Below are positions 26,322-34,748 of a DNA stretch of 64,000 bases, one piece after another. The position numbers and the translations under genes were made by a program. The DNA lies in NCBI GenBank assembly GCA_002393735.1, contig DGTK01000017.1, positions 232,787-296,786 on the forward strand. The letters are read 5' to 3'. The notes beneath the pieces were generated by a model. It did no database searches. It was not told the origin of the DNA and saw nothing but the letters and a program-made list of their open reading frames with translations. Position 1 is the first letter of the stretch, and every line of letters starts with the position of its first letter. The DNA comes from Lachnospiraceae bacterium UBA4338. GTDB lineage: Bacteria; Bacillota; Clostridia; Lachnospirales; Lachnospiraceae.

Positions 26322-27206
26322 TTAGCTTCTTGGATGTGCCTTATCATACACATCTCTTAAATGCTTATTCTTCATATTCACATAAACCTGAGTTGTGGAT
26401 ATGTCAGAATGACCAAGCATTTCCTGAACAGATCTTAAATCTGCTCCATTGTCTACCAGATGAGCCGCGAAAGAATGTCTTAAGGTATGCGGAGTAATAT
26501 CTGCCGCAATTCCCGCCTTATCAGAATAAGCTTTGATTATCTTCCAGAAGCCCTGTCTTGTCATCAGACCACCATTGCAGTTAACAAAAAGATAATCGCT
26601 TTCTCCTGTAAGGAGCACTTTTCTTGAGTTTGCCACATAATCCATAAGCGCTTTCTTGGCTTTTGAATTAAATGGAATGGTTCTGCTCTTCTTTCCGCTT
26701 CCTATGGTTATAACACCAAGGCCTAATTCCACGTCTTCGTTCTTAAGGTTAATAAGTTCACTTACACGAATACCTGTGGCATACATAAGCTCAAGCATTG
26801 CTCTGTCTCTGATAGCTTTAGGTGAGTCGCCTTTTGGCTGGCTAAGGAGAAGATCAACATCCTTTTCAGAAAGGATTTCAGGTGCTTTCTTTTCGACCTT
26901 TGGTGCTTTTAACTTAAGTGTTATATCATCTGAGCAGATTTTATTATTAATTAAATATCTCCAAAAAGATTTAGCACATGCTACAAATCTTGAAACAGAA
27001 GCTGCGGCAAAATTACCGTCGGTCAAATAGCCGATATAATCTTCCAGATCCTTGTCTGTAACCTTATCCCAACTCTGAATCCCCTTTTCGTTTTTAAGGT
27101 AATTCATAAGTTTGGTCAAATCTCTTTTATAAGATAATTCAGTATTGAGTGACATCTTCTTGATATCACGCATATATACTATAAACGCCTCAATTTGATC
27201 CAGCAT
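26322..27206 (-). CDS. xerD: site-specific tyrosine recombinase, XerD type
   Basis: A chromosome-dimer-resolution type tyrosine recombinase acting at dif with a partner recombinase. The 294 residues have an N-terminal SAM-like core-binding domain (1-95) and a catalytic domain with R147, K172, H240, R243, H266 and nucleophile Y275, in ATGIRVSEL, GSGKKSRTIP, TPHTLRHSFA and MLGHSDISTTQVY. Length and the lack of an arm-binding domain fit XerC/XerD rather than a phage integrase. XerD is favoured by overall similarity, but XerC cannot be excluded. No mobile-element genes surround it; it lies between a Nudix gene and an MMPL operon. Confidence 0.85.
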   Translation of the reverse strand: MLDQIEAFIVYMRDIKKMSLNTELSYKRDLTKLMNYLKNEKGIQSWDKVTDKDLEDYIGYLTDGNFAAASVSRFVACAKSFWRYLINNKICSDDITLKLKAPKVEKKAPEILSEKDVDLLLSQPKGDSPKAIRDRAMLELMYATGIRVSELINLKNEDVELGLGVITIGSGKKSRTIPFNSKAKKALMDYVANSRKVLLTGESDYLFVNCNGGLMTRQGFWKIIKAYSDKAGIAADITPHTLRHSFAAHLVDNGADLRSVQEMLGHSDISTTQVYVNMKNKHLRDVYDKAHPRS

Positions 27207-27549
27207 TTAATACCCCTTACATTCTTACATATACAATTTATATTGACCGACATGATAATTGTTTTATGTGAACAAAAATAAATTGTTATGTAAATAATTT
27301 TCGTTATGTCAATTGTTGACCGAACTGTTTTTATTATATCTATTTTTCCCTGTAATTGCAAACAATTATTTAATAAAATTTTCAAGAAAACCCTATAAAA
27401 TAGGCACTTTTTCAATATCTTGTTGAAAGCGCAATTATACAGACTAGATATTGTTATTCTTTACATAAAAAATTTTTCGTGAAACATTATGTAAAACATA
27501 AAAAACATATAAAAACATTATGACAACCTTAATTTACGTAAACAAAAAA
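27207..27549. other. A/T-rich intergenic region with TTGACCG repeats
   Basis: No convincing ORF. It holds two TTGACCGA motifs (27243-27250, 27316-27323); a third, TTGACCGG, lies just beyond the nudix terminator (27585-27592). There is also an inverted repeat GTCAA-TTG-TTGAC (27308-27320) and several TTATGTA-like motifs. A minus-strand TTGACA (27307-27312) could be a -35 for the recombinase gene, but no good -10 follows. Function unclear. Confidence 0.4.
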
Positions 27550-27577
27550 CGCTCCAGATTATAAATAATCCGAAGCG
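27550..27577 (-). terminator. terminator of the nudix gene
   Basis: Minus-strand hairpin CGCTTCGGATTAT / AATCTGGAGCG with internal mismatches, followed by TTTTTTGTTT, about 30 bases after the Nudix stop. Confidence 0.7.
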
Positions 27578-27605
27578 CACACTATTGACCGGCTTGGTTT
27601 ACGGC

Positions 27606-28148
27606 TTATTTTACATATTTATTCTTATAAGCCATCAAAGATGCAATTGTTTTCGAATCTGTAATTTCCATTTTATATATCTTATCCATCAGCTCATCAA
27701 TGGTAAAATATTCAACATTTACAAATTCATCATCATCCAGTTCCTGCTCTTTTCTCTCACCCTTAATAAAGGCTACAAAGATAGGAATAATCTCATTGCA
27801 GAAAGCCACTGTTGTATTAACAGTAATAAGAGGCTCTAAATCATCACATGAATATCCAGTCTCTTCTCTTAATTCTCTTTTGGCTGCATCTATATAAGGC
27901 TCCCCTACATGATCAAGACCACCTGCCGGAATCTCTATTGTAAATCTGTCCAGGGCATTTCTGTACTGCCTTACCATTACTATCCTGCCATCAGGAAGTA
28001 CCGGAACCACTGCCGCAGCCCCCTTATGACCTATAAAATCAAAATATTCTTCCTTACCGCCGGGAATAAGTACCTTATCTCTGTAAACATCAATAATGGC
28101 ACCCTTATATACATGCTCTCTGTCTAATCTTTTAATAATCTCATCCAT
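27606..28148 (-). CDS. nudF: Nudix hydrolase, ADP-ribose pyrophosphatase type
   Basis: Hydrolyses ADP-ribose-like nucleoside diphosphates in the cytoplasm. The 180-residue protein has a complete Nudix box, GGLDHVGEPYIDAAKRELRE then ETGY (about residues 76-99), preceded by the ADP-ribose subfamily pattern VRQYRNALDRFTIEIPAGG. Substrate specificity is inferred from subfamily resemblance. It sits 8 bases after the aminotransferase gene and is followed by a terminator, so the two form one transcript. Confidence 0.88.
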   Translation of the reverse strand: MDEIIKRLDREHVYKGAIIDVYRDKVLIPGGKEEYFDFIGHKGAAAVVPVLPDGRIVMVRQYRNALDRFTIEIPAGGLDHVGEPYIDAAKRELREETGYSCDDLEPLITVNTTVAFCNEIIPIFVAFIKGERKEQELDDDEFVNVEYFTIDELMDKIYKMEITDSKTIASLMAYKNKYVK

Positions 28149-28156
28149 GGATAAGC

Positions 28157-29443
28157 CTATCTTTCTGATAAAATCTTCTCAATGCTTGAAAGCTTAACAC
28201 ATAATGTAAATATGTCAATCGCCTTCTCAAGTTCATCAATTGGCGGGAATGTCGGAGCAATACGTATATTTGAATCATGCGGATCATTCTTATATGGATA
28301 TGTAGCGCCGGCGCCTGTTAAAGTAACGCCCGCATCCTTACATCTCTTAACAATGTCCTTCGCACAGCCATCAAGGCTTTCAAATGATACGAAATATCCG
28401 CCAATAGGTCTTGTCCATGTTCCAATGCCAAGACCGCCAAGTTCCTTATCAAGAGTACTTACAACCATTTCAAATTTAGGTCTTAAAATCTTGGCATGCT
28501 TACGCATATGTTCTCTCATACCATCAATATTCTTGAAATATCTTACATGTCTGAGCTGATTAAGCTTATCATGACCAATTGTCTGAATTGTAATAACTTT
28601 CTTAATGAAGTTAATATTATTTTCTGAAGTTCCAAGTGCTGCTATACCGCTACCTGGAAATGTAACCTTGGATGTAGAACAGAATTTATATACAATATCA
28701 GGATTTCCGGCCTTCTTACACTCTTCCAGAATCTCAAGAAGGAAGTCCTGCTTATCATCATAAAGATGATGGATGCAGTAAGCATTATCCCAGAAAATAC
28801 GGAAATCTTCTGCTGCAGGCTTAAGGTTGGCAAATCTCTTAACTGTTTCTTCTGAATATGTAATACCCTGAGGATTTGAATATTTAGGAACACACCAGAT
28901 ACCCTTAACTGCTGGATCATTATTAACATACTCTTCAACCATATCCATGTCAGGGCCTGTTGGAAGCATTGGAATTACTATCATTTCAATGCCAAAACTC
29001 TCAGTAATGGCAAAATGTCTGTCATATCCGGGAGCCGGACATAAGAATTTAACCTTATCAAGTTTACACCAAGGTGTTGAACCGCAGACACCAAGTATCA
29101 TGGATCTTGCAACTGTATCATACATTACATTAAGGCTTGAATTACCAAATACAATAACATTATCAGCAGGTATCTCCATCATGTCGCCCATAAGTTCTCT
29201 GGCTTCACGAATACCTATAAGCTCACCATAGTTACGGCAGTCAATTCCGGCTTCAGATATAAAATTAACATTAGGATTAAGAGTATTAAAAAAATCCGCC
29301 TCCATATCAAGCTGCTCCGCACTAGGAAGTCCTCTTGCCATATTAAGCTTAAGATTAAGAGAAACCATATCATCATACTTATTCTCTAATTCAATTTTAA
29401 GCTTTAATAATTCTTCTTTTGATAAGTCTTTGTATTCCTTCAT
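28157..29443 (-). CDS. class Ic aminotransferase (aspartate aminotransferase-like)
   Basis: A PLP-dependent fold-type I enzyme of 428 residues. LNLKLNMARGLPSAEQLD near the N-terminus and the DNAYCIHHLYD segment fit the class Ic group, in which characterised members are aspartate aminotransferases. The PLP-binding lysine is in FCSTSKVTFPGSG; N and D/Y contacts appear in YSNPQGITYS and FWDNAYC; the carboxylate-binding Arg is in SNIRIAPTFPP. Likely links aspartate and 2-oxoglutarate metabolism; exact substrates not proven. It precedes the Nudix gene by 8 bases. Confidence 0.88.
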   Translation of the reverse strand: MKEYKDLSKEELLKLKIELENKYDDMVSLNLKLNMARGLPSAEQLDMEADFFNTLNPNVNFISEAGIDCRNYGELIGIREARELMGDMMEIPADNVIVFGNSSLNVMYDTVARSMILGVCGSTPWCKLDKVKFLCPAPGYDRHFAITESFGIEMIVIPMLPTGPDMDMVEEYVNNDPAVKGIWCVPKYSNPQGITYSEETVKRFANLKPAAEDFRIFWDNAYCIHHLYDDKQDFLLEILEECKKAGNPDIVYKFCSTSKVTFPGSGIAALGTSENNINFIKKVITIQTIGHDKLNQLRHVRYFKNIDGMREHMRKHAKILRPKFEMVVSTLDKELGGLGIGTWTRPIGGYFVSFESLDGCAKDIVKRCKDAGVTLTGAGATYPYKNDPHDSNIRIAPTFPPIDELEKAIDIFTLCVKLSSIEKILSER

Positions 29444-29538
29444 ATTTCTCTACCTCGTAAATTTTTTCATACTTTATTTATTTTATAACTATTAATTACA
29501 TTATTCAAGAAAAAAGATAAGCAAATGGCAATGAAAAA

Positions 29539-29562
29539 CCCACCGACATTTCTATCGGTGGG
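29539..29562 (-). terminator. terminator of rny
   Basis: Perfect 8-bp stem CCCACCGA / TCGGTGGG followed by TTTTTC on the minus strand, about 22 bases after the rny stop. Confidence 0.85.
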
Positions 29563-29584
29563 CATTCTTTTCTAAGTATAATAA

Positions 29585-31150
29585 CTATTTAGCAACATCT
29601 GATACTCTTGATTCTCTGATTACATTAACCTTAATCTGACCAGGATATTCAAGTTCTGATTCAATCTTCTGAGCTATATCATGTGCCAGGAGAACCATAT
29701 CGTCATCAGTTACCTGTTCTGGAACTACCATAACACGTATCTCATGACCACCGGATATTACAAAGGACTTATCAACTCCCTTGAAGTCATTAGTTATTTC
29801 TTCAAGCTGTTTCAGACGAGATGTATATAATTCGATAGTTTCTCTTCTTGCACCAGGACGAGCAGCTGATATTGCATCGGCTGCCTGAACTATGCAGGCA
29901 ATAAGAGAAGTTGGTTCCACATCACCATGATGTGCTTCTACTGCATTAATAACAATTGCAGATTCTTTGTATTTTCTACAAAGTTCTGTACCAAGCTGTA
30001 CATGTGTACCTTCCATATCATGATCGATTGCTTTACCGATATCATGAAGAAGTCCTGCTCTCTTGGCAAGTCTTACATCGAGACCAAGTTCTGATGCAAG
30101 CATACCGGAAATATGAGCAACCTCAATGGAATGCTTAAGCACATTCTGACCATAACTTGTTCTGTAATGCATCTTACCAAGTAATTTAACAAGTTCAGGA
30201 TGTATGCCATGTACGCCTACATCAAGCACTGCTGCTTCACCCTGGTCAACGATAAATGCATCCAGATCTTTCTTGGCCTTCTCAACAGTTTCTTCAATTC
30301 TGGCGGGCTGAATACGTCCATCCAGTACCAGTCTTTCCAAAGCCATTCTGGCCAGATCTCTTCTCATTGGATCAAATGCAGAGATAATAATTGCTTCAGG
30401 CATATCATCAATAATAAGTTCAACACCTGTCGCATTCTCAAAGGCTTTAACATTACGGCCTTCACGACCAATAATACGACCTTTCATCTCATCATTAGGA
30501 AGTTCAAATACAGAAATAGCAGTTTCAGATACTATATCGGATGAACATCTTTGAATAGCTCCAACGATATATTCTCTCGCTTTCTTATCTGCTTCTTCCT
30601 TGGCTCTGTTCTCCATCTCTTTAATAAGAACAGCAGTTTCATGCTTAACTTCGTCTTCAACAGTCTTTAATAAGAAATCCTTTGCCTGTTCGGCTGTCAA
30701 ACCGGAGATACGTTCAAGTTCCTGTAATCTTTGCTCATTAAGCTTAGATACTGTTTCTTTTTGCTTGTTTAATTCGCTTTCTCTAGCAGCAAGTGAATTC
30801 TCTCTCTTTTCCAAGGTTTCCAGCTTTTTGTCAACATTTTCTTCTTTCTGCTGAACTCTTCTTTCGAAGCGCTGTGCTTCGGCTCTTCTTTCCTTGATTT
30901 CCTTATCAAGTTCATTCTTAGCCTTTATGCTTTCTTCCTTGACCTCGAGTAAGCCTTCTCTCTTCTTGGCATCTGCTGTTCTTAAAGCTTCATCAAGAAT
31001 CTGTCTTGCTTTTTCTTCTGCATTACCAATCTTCTTCTCAACACTTTTCTTGTGAACAGAAGCTGTGATAATTGCAGTAATAACAGCAGTAATAGCCACG
31101 CTAGCAACAATAGCGATGATCAAAACAACCATACTAACATTGCTCGGCAT
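29585..31150 (-). CDS. rny: ribonuclease Y
   Basis: A membrane-anchored endoribonuclease that starts mRNA decay in Firmicutes. The 521 residues show the standard order: N-terminal membrane helix (about 8-30), long coiled coil (about 35-200), KH domain (GRIIGREGRNVKAFENATGVEL) and HD domain with HSIEVAHISG and LLHDIGKAIDHDMEG, plus EAHHGDVEP. AGGAGGTG lies nine bases before the ATG. It is flanked by terminators and probably monocistronic. Confidence 0.97.
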   Translation of the reverse strand: MPSNVSMVVLIIAIVASVAITAVITAIITASVHKKSVEKKIGNAEEKARQILDEALRTADAKKREGLLEVKEESIKAKNELDKEIKERRAEAQRFERRVQQKEENVDKKLETLEKRENSLAARESELNKQKETVSKLNEQRLQELERISGLTAEQAKDFLLKTVEDEVKHETAVLIKEMENRAKEEADKKAREYIVGAIQRCSSDIVSETAISVFELPNDEMKGRIIGREGRNVKAFENATGVELIIDDMPEAIIISAFDPMRRDLARMALERLVLDGRIQPARIEETVEKAKKDLDAFIVDQGEAAVLDVGVHGIHPELVKLLGKMHYRTSYGQNVLKHSIEVAHISGMLASELGLDVRLAKRAGLLHDIGKAIDHDMEGTHVQLGTELCRKYKESAIVINAVEAHHGDVEPTSLIACIVQAADAISAARPGARRETIELYTSRLKQLEEITNDFKGVDKSFVISGGHEIRVMVVPEQVTDDDMVLLAHDIAQKIESELEYPGQIKVNVIRESRVSDVAK

Positions 31151-31330
31151 TACAGGAGCACCTCCTTATTCAATTTTCATTGTACATATCATATTGGGCT
31201 TTAACACCCTAATAAGCCAAATTACAACATTATTATTATACTAGGATAACAATATTATGTCAAATAAATATGTGAAAAGTGCACAAAATATTGTTTACAT
31301 TACCACAATATATGGATAAATAATTAAAAA

Positions 31331-31349
31331 TACCCACGAATAGTGGGTA
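31331..31349 (-). terminator. terminator of recA-recX
   Basis: Perfect 7-bp stem TACCCAC / GTGGGTA with a five-base loop, extended by AT pairs and followed by TTTTTAATT on the minus strand, about 25 bases after recX. Confidence 0.8.
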
Positions 31350-31374
31350 TTAATACTTTAATAATTGTGAGATT

Positions 31375-31974
31375 TTACATACATCTGTTAATAGAATCCA
31401 TGTCATATCCTTTTCTATAGAGATAACCTTTAAGTTTCTCCCTCTCTTCATAAGAAAAATCATCTTTTGAATAATTCTTCTTAAGTAATATCTTATTAAT
31501 TCCTTCAATGGCTTTACTCTCTATCAGATTATTATCCATACTTTCGAAGCCAAAAGATATTATATCATCAGGGATACCTTTATTTTTCAGTTCCAGAATA
31601 ACCTTATTCTTAGGCTTATTCTCAATATGTTTTCTTATATATTTTTTTACATATTCTTCATCATTAATAAAGCCTTTACTAACCATTTCATCTTTAACTC
31701 TCAAAGCTACATCCCTGGTATAACCGTTATCAAGAAGTTTGTTATAAATCTCATAGGATGAATAATCCCTGGTATCTAAAAGGTAAAGTATGCGTTCTTT
31801 CCCTCTTTTATAAAGCATATCCTGAATTTCATTATATGTTTTATCATCTATTTCCATGTTCGACACAATATTAAACTTAAGCAAATCGCCTTTGTATAAT
31901 ACAAAGGCGATTCCCTCATCAGTTAATACTTTATATCTGTCTTTTTTAATTTGTATAATATTATTTATATACAT
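31375..31974 (-). CDS. recX: regulatory protein RecX
   Basis: RecX modulates RecA filaments. The 199-residue protein is all-helical with the three-repeat RecX pattern: RILYLLDTRDYSSYEIYNKL, GFINDEEYVKKYI and NKVILELKNKGI, ending in LKGYLYRKGYDMDSI. The N-terminal 55 residues form a beta-rich extension common in Firmicute RecX. It starts 11 bases after the recA stop, so it shares the SOS-type promoter of recA. Confidence 0.92.
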   Translation of the reverse strand: MYINNIIQIKKDRYKVLTDEGIAFVLYKGDLLKFNIVSNMEIDDKTYNEIQDMLYKRGKERILYLLDTRDYSSYEIYNKLLDNGYTRDVALRVKDEMVSKGFINDEEYVKKYIRKHIENKPKNKVILELKNKGIPDDIISFGFESMDNNLIESKAIEGINKILLKKNYSKDDFSYEEREKLKGYLYRKGYDMDSINRCM

Positions 31975-31984
31975 AAGCAGTTAC

Positions 31985-33040
31985 TTACTCTTCATCAGAT
32001 TTTTTCTTCTTTTTCTTATCTACAGTGTCCATCTCAGATGCTGTACCGGAAAGACCAAAATGTTCTCTTACCTTCTGCTCTATTATAGCACATAATTCAG
32101 GATTATCCTCTAAGAATACCTTGGCATTCTCTCTACCCTGGCCAATCTTATTTCCTTCGTAAGCATACCATGCACCGCTCTTATTAATAACACCGATTTC
32201 AGCAGCGAGGTCAAGTACATCACCTTCGAATGAAATGCCCTTACCAAACATGATATCGAATTCAGCCTCTTTAAATGGAGGAGCAATCTTATTCTTAACA
32301 ATCTTTGCTCTTGTTCTGTTACCAATTATATCTGCACCGCTCTTAAGCTGTTCAACCTTTCTAATCTCCATACGTACTGAAGAATAGAACTTAAGAGCAT
32401 TACCACCTGTCGTAACCTGAGGATTACCGTAGAATACGCCAACCTTTTCTCTAAGCTGGTTAATAAATACTACTGTACAGTTAGATCTGCCAATTGCACC
32501 TGTAAGTTTTCTTAAAGCCTGTGACATAAGTCTTGCCTGAAGACCTACATGTGAATCACCCATCTCGCCTTCAAGTTCAGCCTTAGGAACCAAAGCTGCT
32601 ACTGAGTCTACTACAACAATATCAATGGCACCTGAACGTACCATGGTTTCTGTAATCTCCAGTGCCTGTTCACCATTATCAGGCTGTGAAATATACATAT
32701 TATCAACATCTACACCGATAGCCTTGGCATATGCAGGATCAAGAGCATGCTCAGCATCGATAAAACCTGCAATACCACCACGCTTTTGAACCTCAGCTAT
32801 CATATGAAGAGTAACTGTAGTCTTACCACTGGATTCAGGTCCGTATATCTCAACGATTCTTCCCTTAGGAATTCCACCAAGACCTAAAGCTATATCCAGG
32901 CTAAGCGAGCCTGTTGGAATTGTTTCAACATTCATGGCAGTAGCCGGATCACCCAGCTTCATGACTGCGCCCTTACCATACTGTCTTTCAATCTGCATTA
33001 AAGCCGCATCAAGGGCTTTCATCTTGTCTTCTCTATCCAT
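31985..33040 (-). CDS. recA: recombinase RecA
   Basis: Forms filaments on single-stranded DNA, catalyses strand exchange and triggers SOS repressor cleavage. The 351 residues carry Walker A GPESSGKTT (67-75), Walker B-type IVVVDSVAAL, the L1/L2 DNA loops (GEMGDSHVGLQARLMSQALR, NALKFYSSVRMEIR) and an acidic/Lys-rich tail. The frame is open up to 33106, but AAGGAG lies six bases before the ATG at 33040, so the shorter start is used. recX follows directly. The promoter carries two LexA-type boxes. Confidence 0.98.
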   Translation of the reverse strand: MDREDKMKALDAALMQIERQYGKGAVMKLGDPATAMNVETIPTGSLSLDIALGLGGIPKGRIVEIYGPESSGKTTVTLHMIAEVQKRGGIAGFIDAEHALDPAYAKAIGVDVDNMYISQPDNGEQALEITETMVRSGAIDIVVVDSVAALVPKAELEGEMGDSHVGLQARLMSQALRKLTGAIGRSNCTVVFINQLREKVGVFYGNPQVTTGGNALKFYSSVRMEIRKVEQLKSGADIIGNRTRAKIVKNKIAPPFKEAEFDIMFGKGISFEGDVLDLAAEIGVINKSGAWYAYEGNKIGQGRENAKVFLEDNPELCAIIEQKVREHFGLSGTASEMDTVDKKKKKKSDEE

Positions 33041-33058
33041 TTTATTCTCCTTCTTAGT

Positions 33059-33106
33059 GAACATTTGTTCTAAAAGTATAATAAAACATCTGTTCGATTT
33101 TGTCAA
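33059..33106 (-). promoter_or_regulatory. recA promoter with two LexA-type operators
   Basis: Minus-strand -35 TTGACA (33101-33106), 17-base spacer, -10 TATTAT (33078-33083). One SOS-like box, CGAACAGATGTT (33085-33096), fills the spacer; a second, GAACAAATGTTC (33059-33070), lies just after the likely start point. Both follow the Firmicute consensus CGAAC-N4-GTTCG with deviations. Confidence 0.8.
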
Positions 33107-33170
33107 CTTATTTTTGATAATTAAATATTAATTGTTTTTAAGTCCCATAAAAGGTACTCAAAATAGCAAT

Positions 33171-33193
33171 AGGCGAAATATTACATTTCGCCT
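33171..33193 (-). terminator. terminator-like hairpin after the zinc-ribbon protein gene
   Basis: Perfect 9-bp stem AGGCGAAAT / ATTTCGCCT with a five-base loop, about 75 bases after the stop of the upstream gene. The T tract is weak (ATTGCTATTTTG). Confidence 0.55.
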
Positions 33194-33266
33194 AATCTAT
33201 ATAATCTCTTATTCTATATTTTCTTTCGTCCCTTTTAATCTAACACAAAACATAAAGGATATCAAG

Positions 33267-34730
33267 TTATAATTCTTCTCCGTCATCAGTTATTACAGGA
33301 GCTGAATCATTAAGTTCAAAATCATACCTTTTATCACTAAGACCTACTGATGTATCCATATCCTTAAACTGATCTTCAACATAATCATTATATTCCATAA
33401 TCGATATGGTGCTCCATCCCATTAAGTTTCCGGTATCACCATCTTCATAATTCATTCCTATTTCTAATCCAATCGGAGTAAAGAAACAAAATGCAGAATC
33501 AGGATTATTAAGTATAGCCTTAATATCATCAGAAGTCATTATGCCATTAACAATCACATTATATCCATTCTGATCTTCAGATCTTTCCATAAAGAAATTG
33601 CCAATATTTTCATCATATTCAACAATATCCTCGTAGGCGAGAATTTCACCGGAAGTAACATCAATATTAATGGCATCCAAGTATAAATCCTTAACATTAT
33701 TATCACCATCCATAATTGATGTATCAACAATAATGCTCATTTTTTTATCATCATTATAAACAATGGTCGAATCCGCATATACATATAATTTTTCAGTTAT
33801 TTCGCCATTATTAATACCATCTATGGTCTTTAATACACCATACATTACCTTGTCATAGATTTCCTGATTAAGTTCATCTTCATTGGACAGTCCTGTATTA
33901 TTAAGTTCATAATAACCCACATATGCATTCATGGAGATTCCATTGGAAATCTGACCGCTAAACTGCATATATCTTCTGTCCACATCATATCCATAAAGCG
34001 GCTGATAACTTTCTGAGAAAGAATCATAATATGGTCCTACATAACTGTCACGGTCCATATTATAGTGTCCTGTGGGAATATGCAGAATAAACTGATTATT
34101 ATAGAAAATATCACTTGAAAGATTATTTTCATAATCATACATATCAGCATTATCAGTATATTCAGAAAAATCAATTTCTTCTGTTAAATTATACCAGTCT
34201 CTTGCCACATATGACTGAGGCACATAATCATCTACATTATAGTCATAATCATAATCATCATCTAAATAATCATCATCGTCATAATCATAGTTATAGGTAG
34301 GCGGAATATAAGGATTATAATTATATGACTGGTTATTTAATGTAGTATATCTTAAAAATGCCGGTACAAAAATCGCCGCCAGCACTCCTAATACAACTAT
34401 CACCAAAGGAACAACCACAGCAAAGCAGACCAGAACAATGATAACAACCATTACCGCTTTGCTGCCACCGTCTTTCTTCTCTTTCTTACGTTTACCTGCT
34501 GCATTGTTAGCTTCAAATGCCACATTATTGCCATTTACAGCCTTCTGAGGATTGCTGTCATTAAGAATATCCTTATTCACGGATGCCAAATCATCATAAA
34601 TAACATCCTTTTCCAAATCCTTAAAATCATCCGCATTCTCATCAAAAATATATCCGCAGTTGGAACAGGTACCATTATTAAGCGTTACCGCTCCGCAGTT
34701 TGGACAAAATGTAAATGTTTCACCGTACAT
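33267..34730 (-). CDS. zinc-ribbon, single-pass membrane protein with DUF3298-like outer domain
   Basis: A 487-residue protein. A zinc ribbon CPNCG...CSNCG (residues 9-26) is followed by an acidic linker and a membrane helix (about 93-125). Next comes a striking Tyr/Asp/Asn-rich stretch (about 130-172, with YDYDDDDYLDDDYDYDYN) and a large outer domain. The C-terminal part with FCFFTPIGLEIGMNY resembles the DUF3298/RsiV-type extracellular fold; this is a recalled resemblance. Probably a membrane sensor or surface protein with a cytoplasmic zinc head. It is 18 bases after cinA and so likely shares that transcript. Function unknown. Confidence 0.75.
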   Translation of the reverse strand: MYGETFTFCPNCGAVTLNNGTCSNCGYIFDENADDFKDLEKDVIYDDLASVNKDILNDSNPQKAVNGNNVAFEANNAAGKRKKEKKDGGSKAVMVVIIVLVCFAVVVPLVIVVLGVLAAIFVPAFLRYTTLNNQSYNYNPYIPPTYNYDYDDDDYLDDDYDYDYNVDDYVPQSYVARDWYNLTEEIDFSEYTDNADMYDYENNLSSDIFYNNQFILHIPTGHYNMDRDSYVGPYYDSFSESYQPLYGYDVDRRYMQFSGQISNGISMNAYVGYYELNNTGLSNEDELNQEIYDKVMYGVLKTIDGINNGEITEKLYVYADSTIVYNDDKKMSIIVDTSIMDGDNNVKDLYLDAINIDVTSGEILAYEDIVEYDENIGNFFMERSEDQNGYNVIVNGIMTSDDIKAILNNPDSAFCFFTPIGLEIGMNYEDGDTGNLMGWSTISIMEYNDYVEDQFKDMDTSVGLSDKRYDFELNDSAPVITDDGEEL

Positions 34731-34748
34731 AATTATATCCCCTTAAAG

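Noticed and set aside
26322..27206. Recombinase as evidence of a mobile element
   Set aside because: Length, domain layout and lack of att repeats or cargo genes fit a housekeeping XerC/XerD enzyme.
27179..27415. 78-codon minus-strand frame upstream of the recombinase
   Set aside because: Overlaps the recombinase start out of frame, Ile/Cys-rich, no ribosome site.
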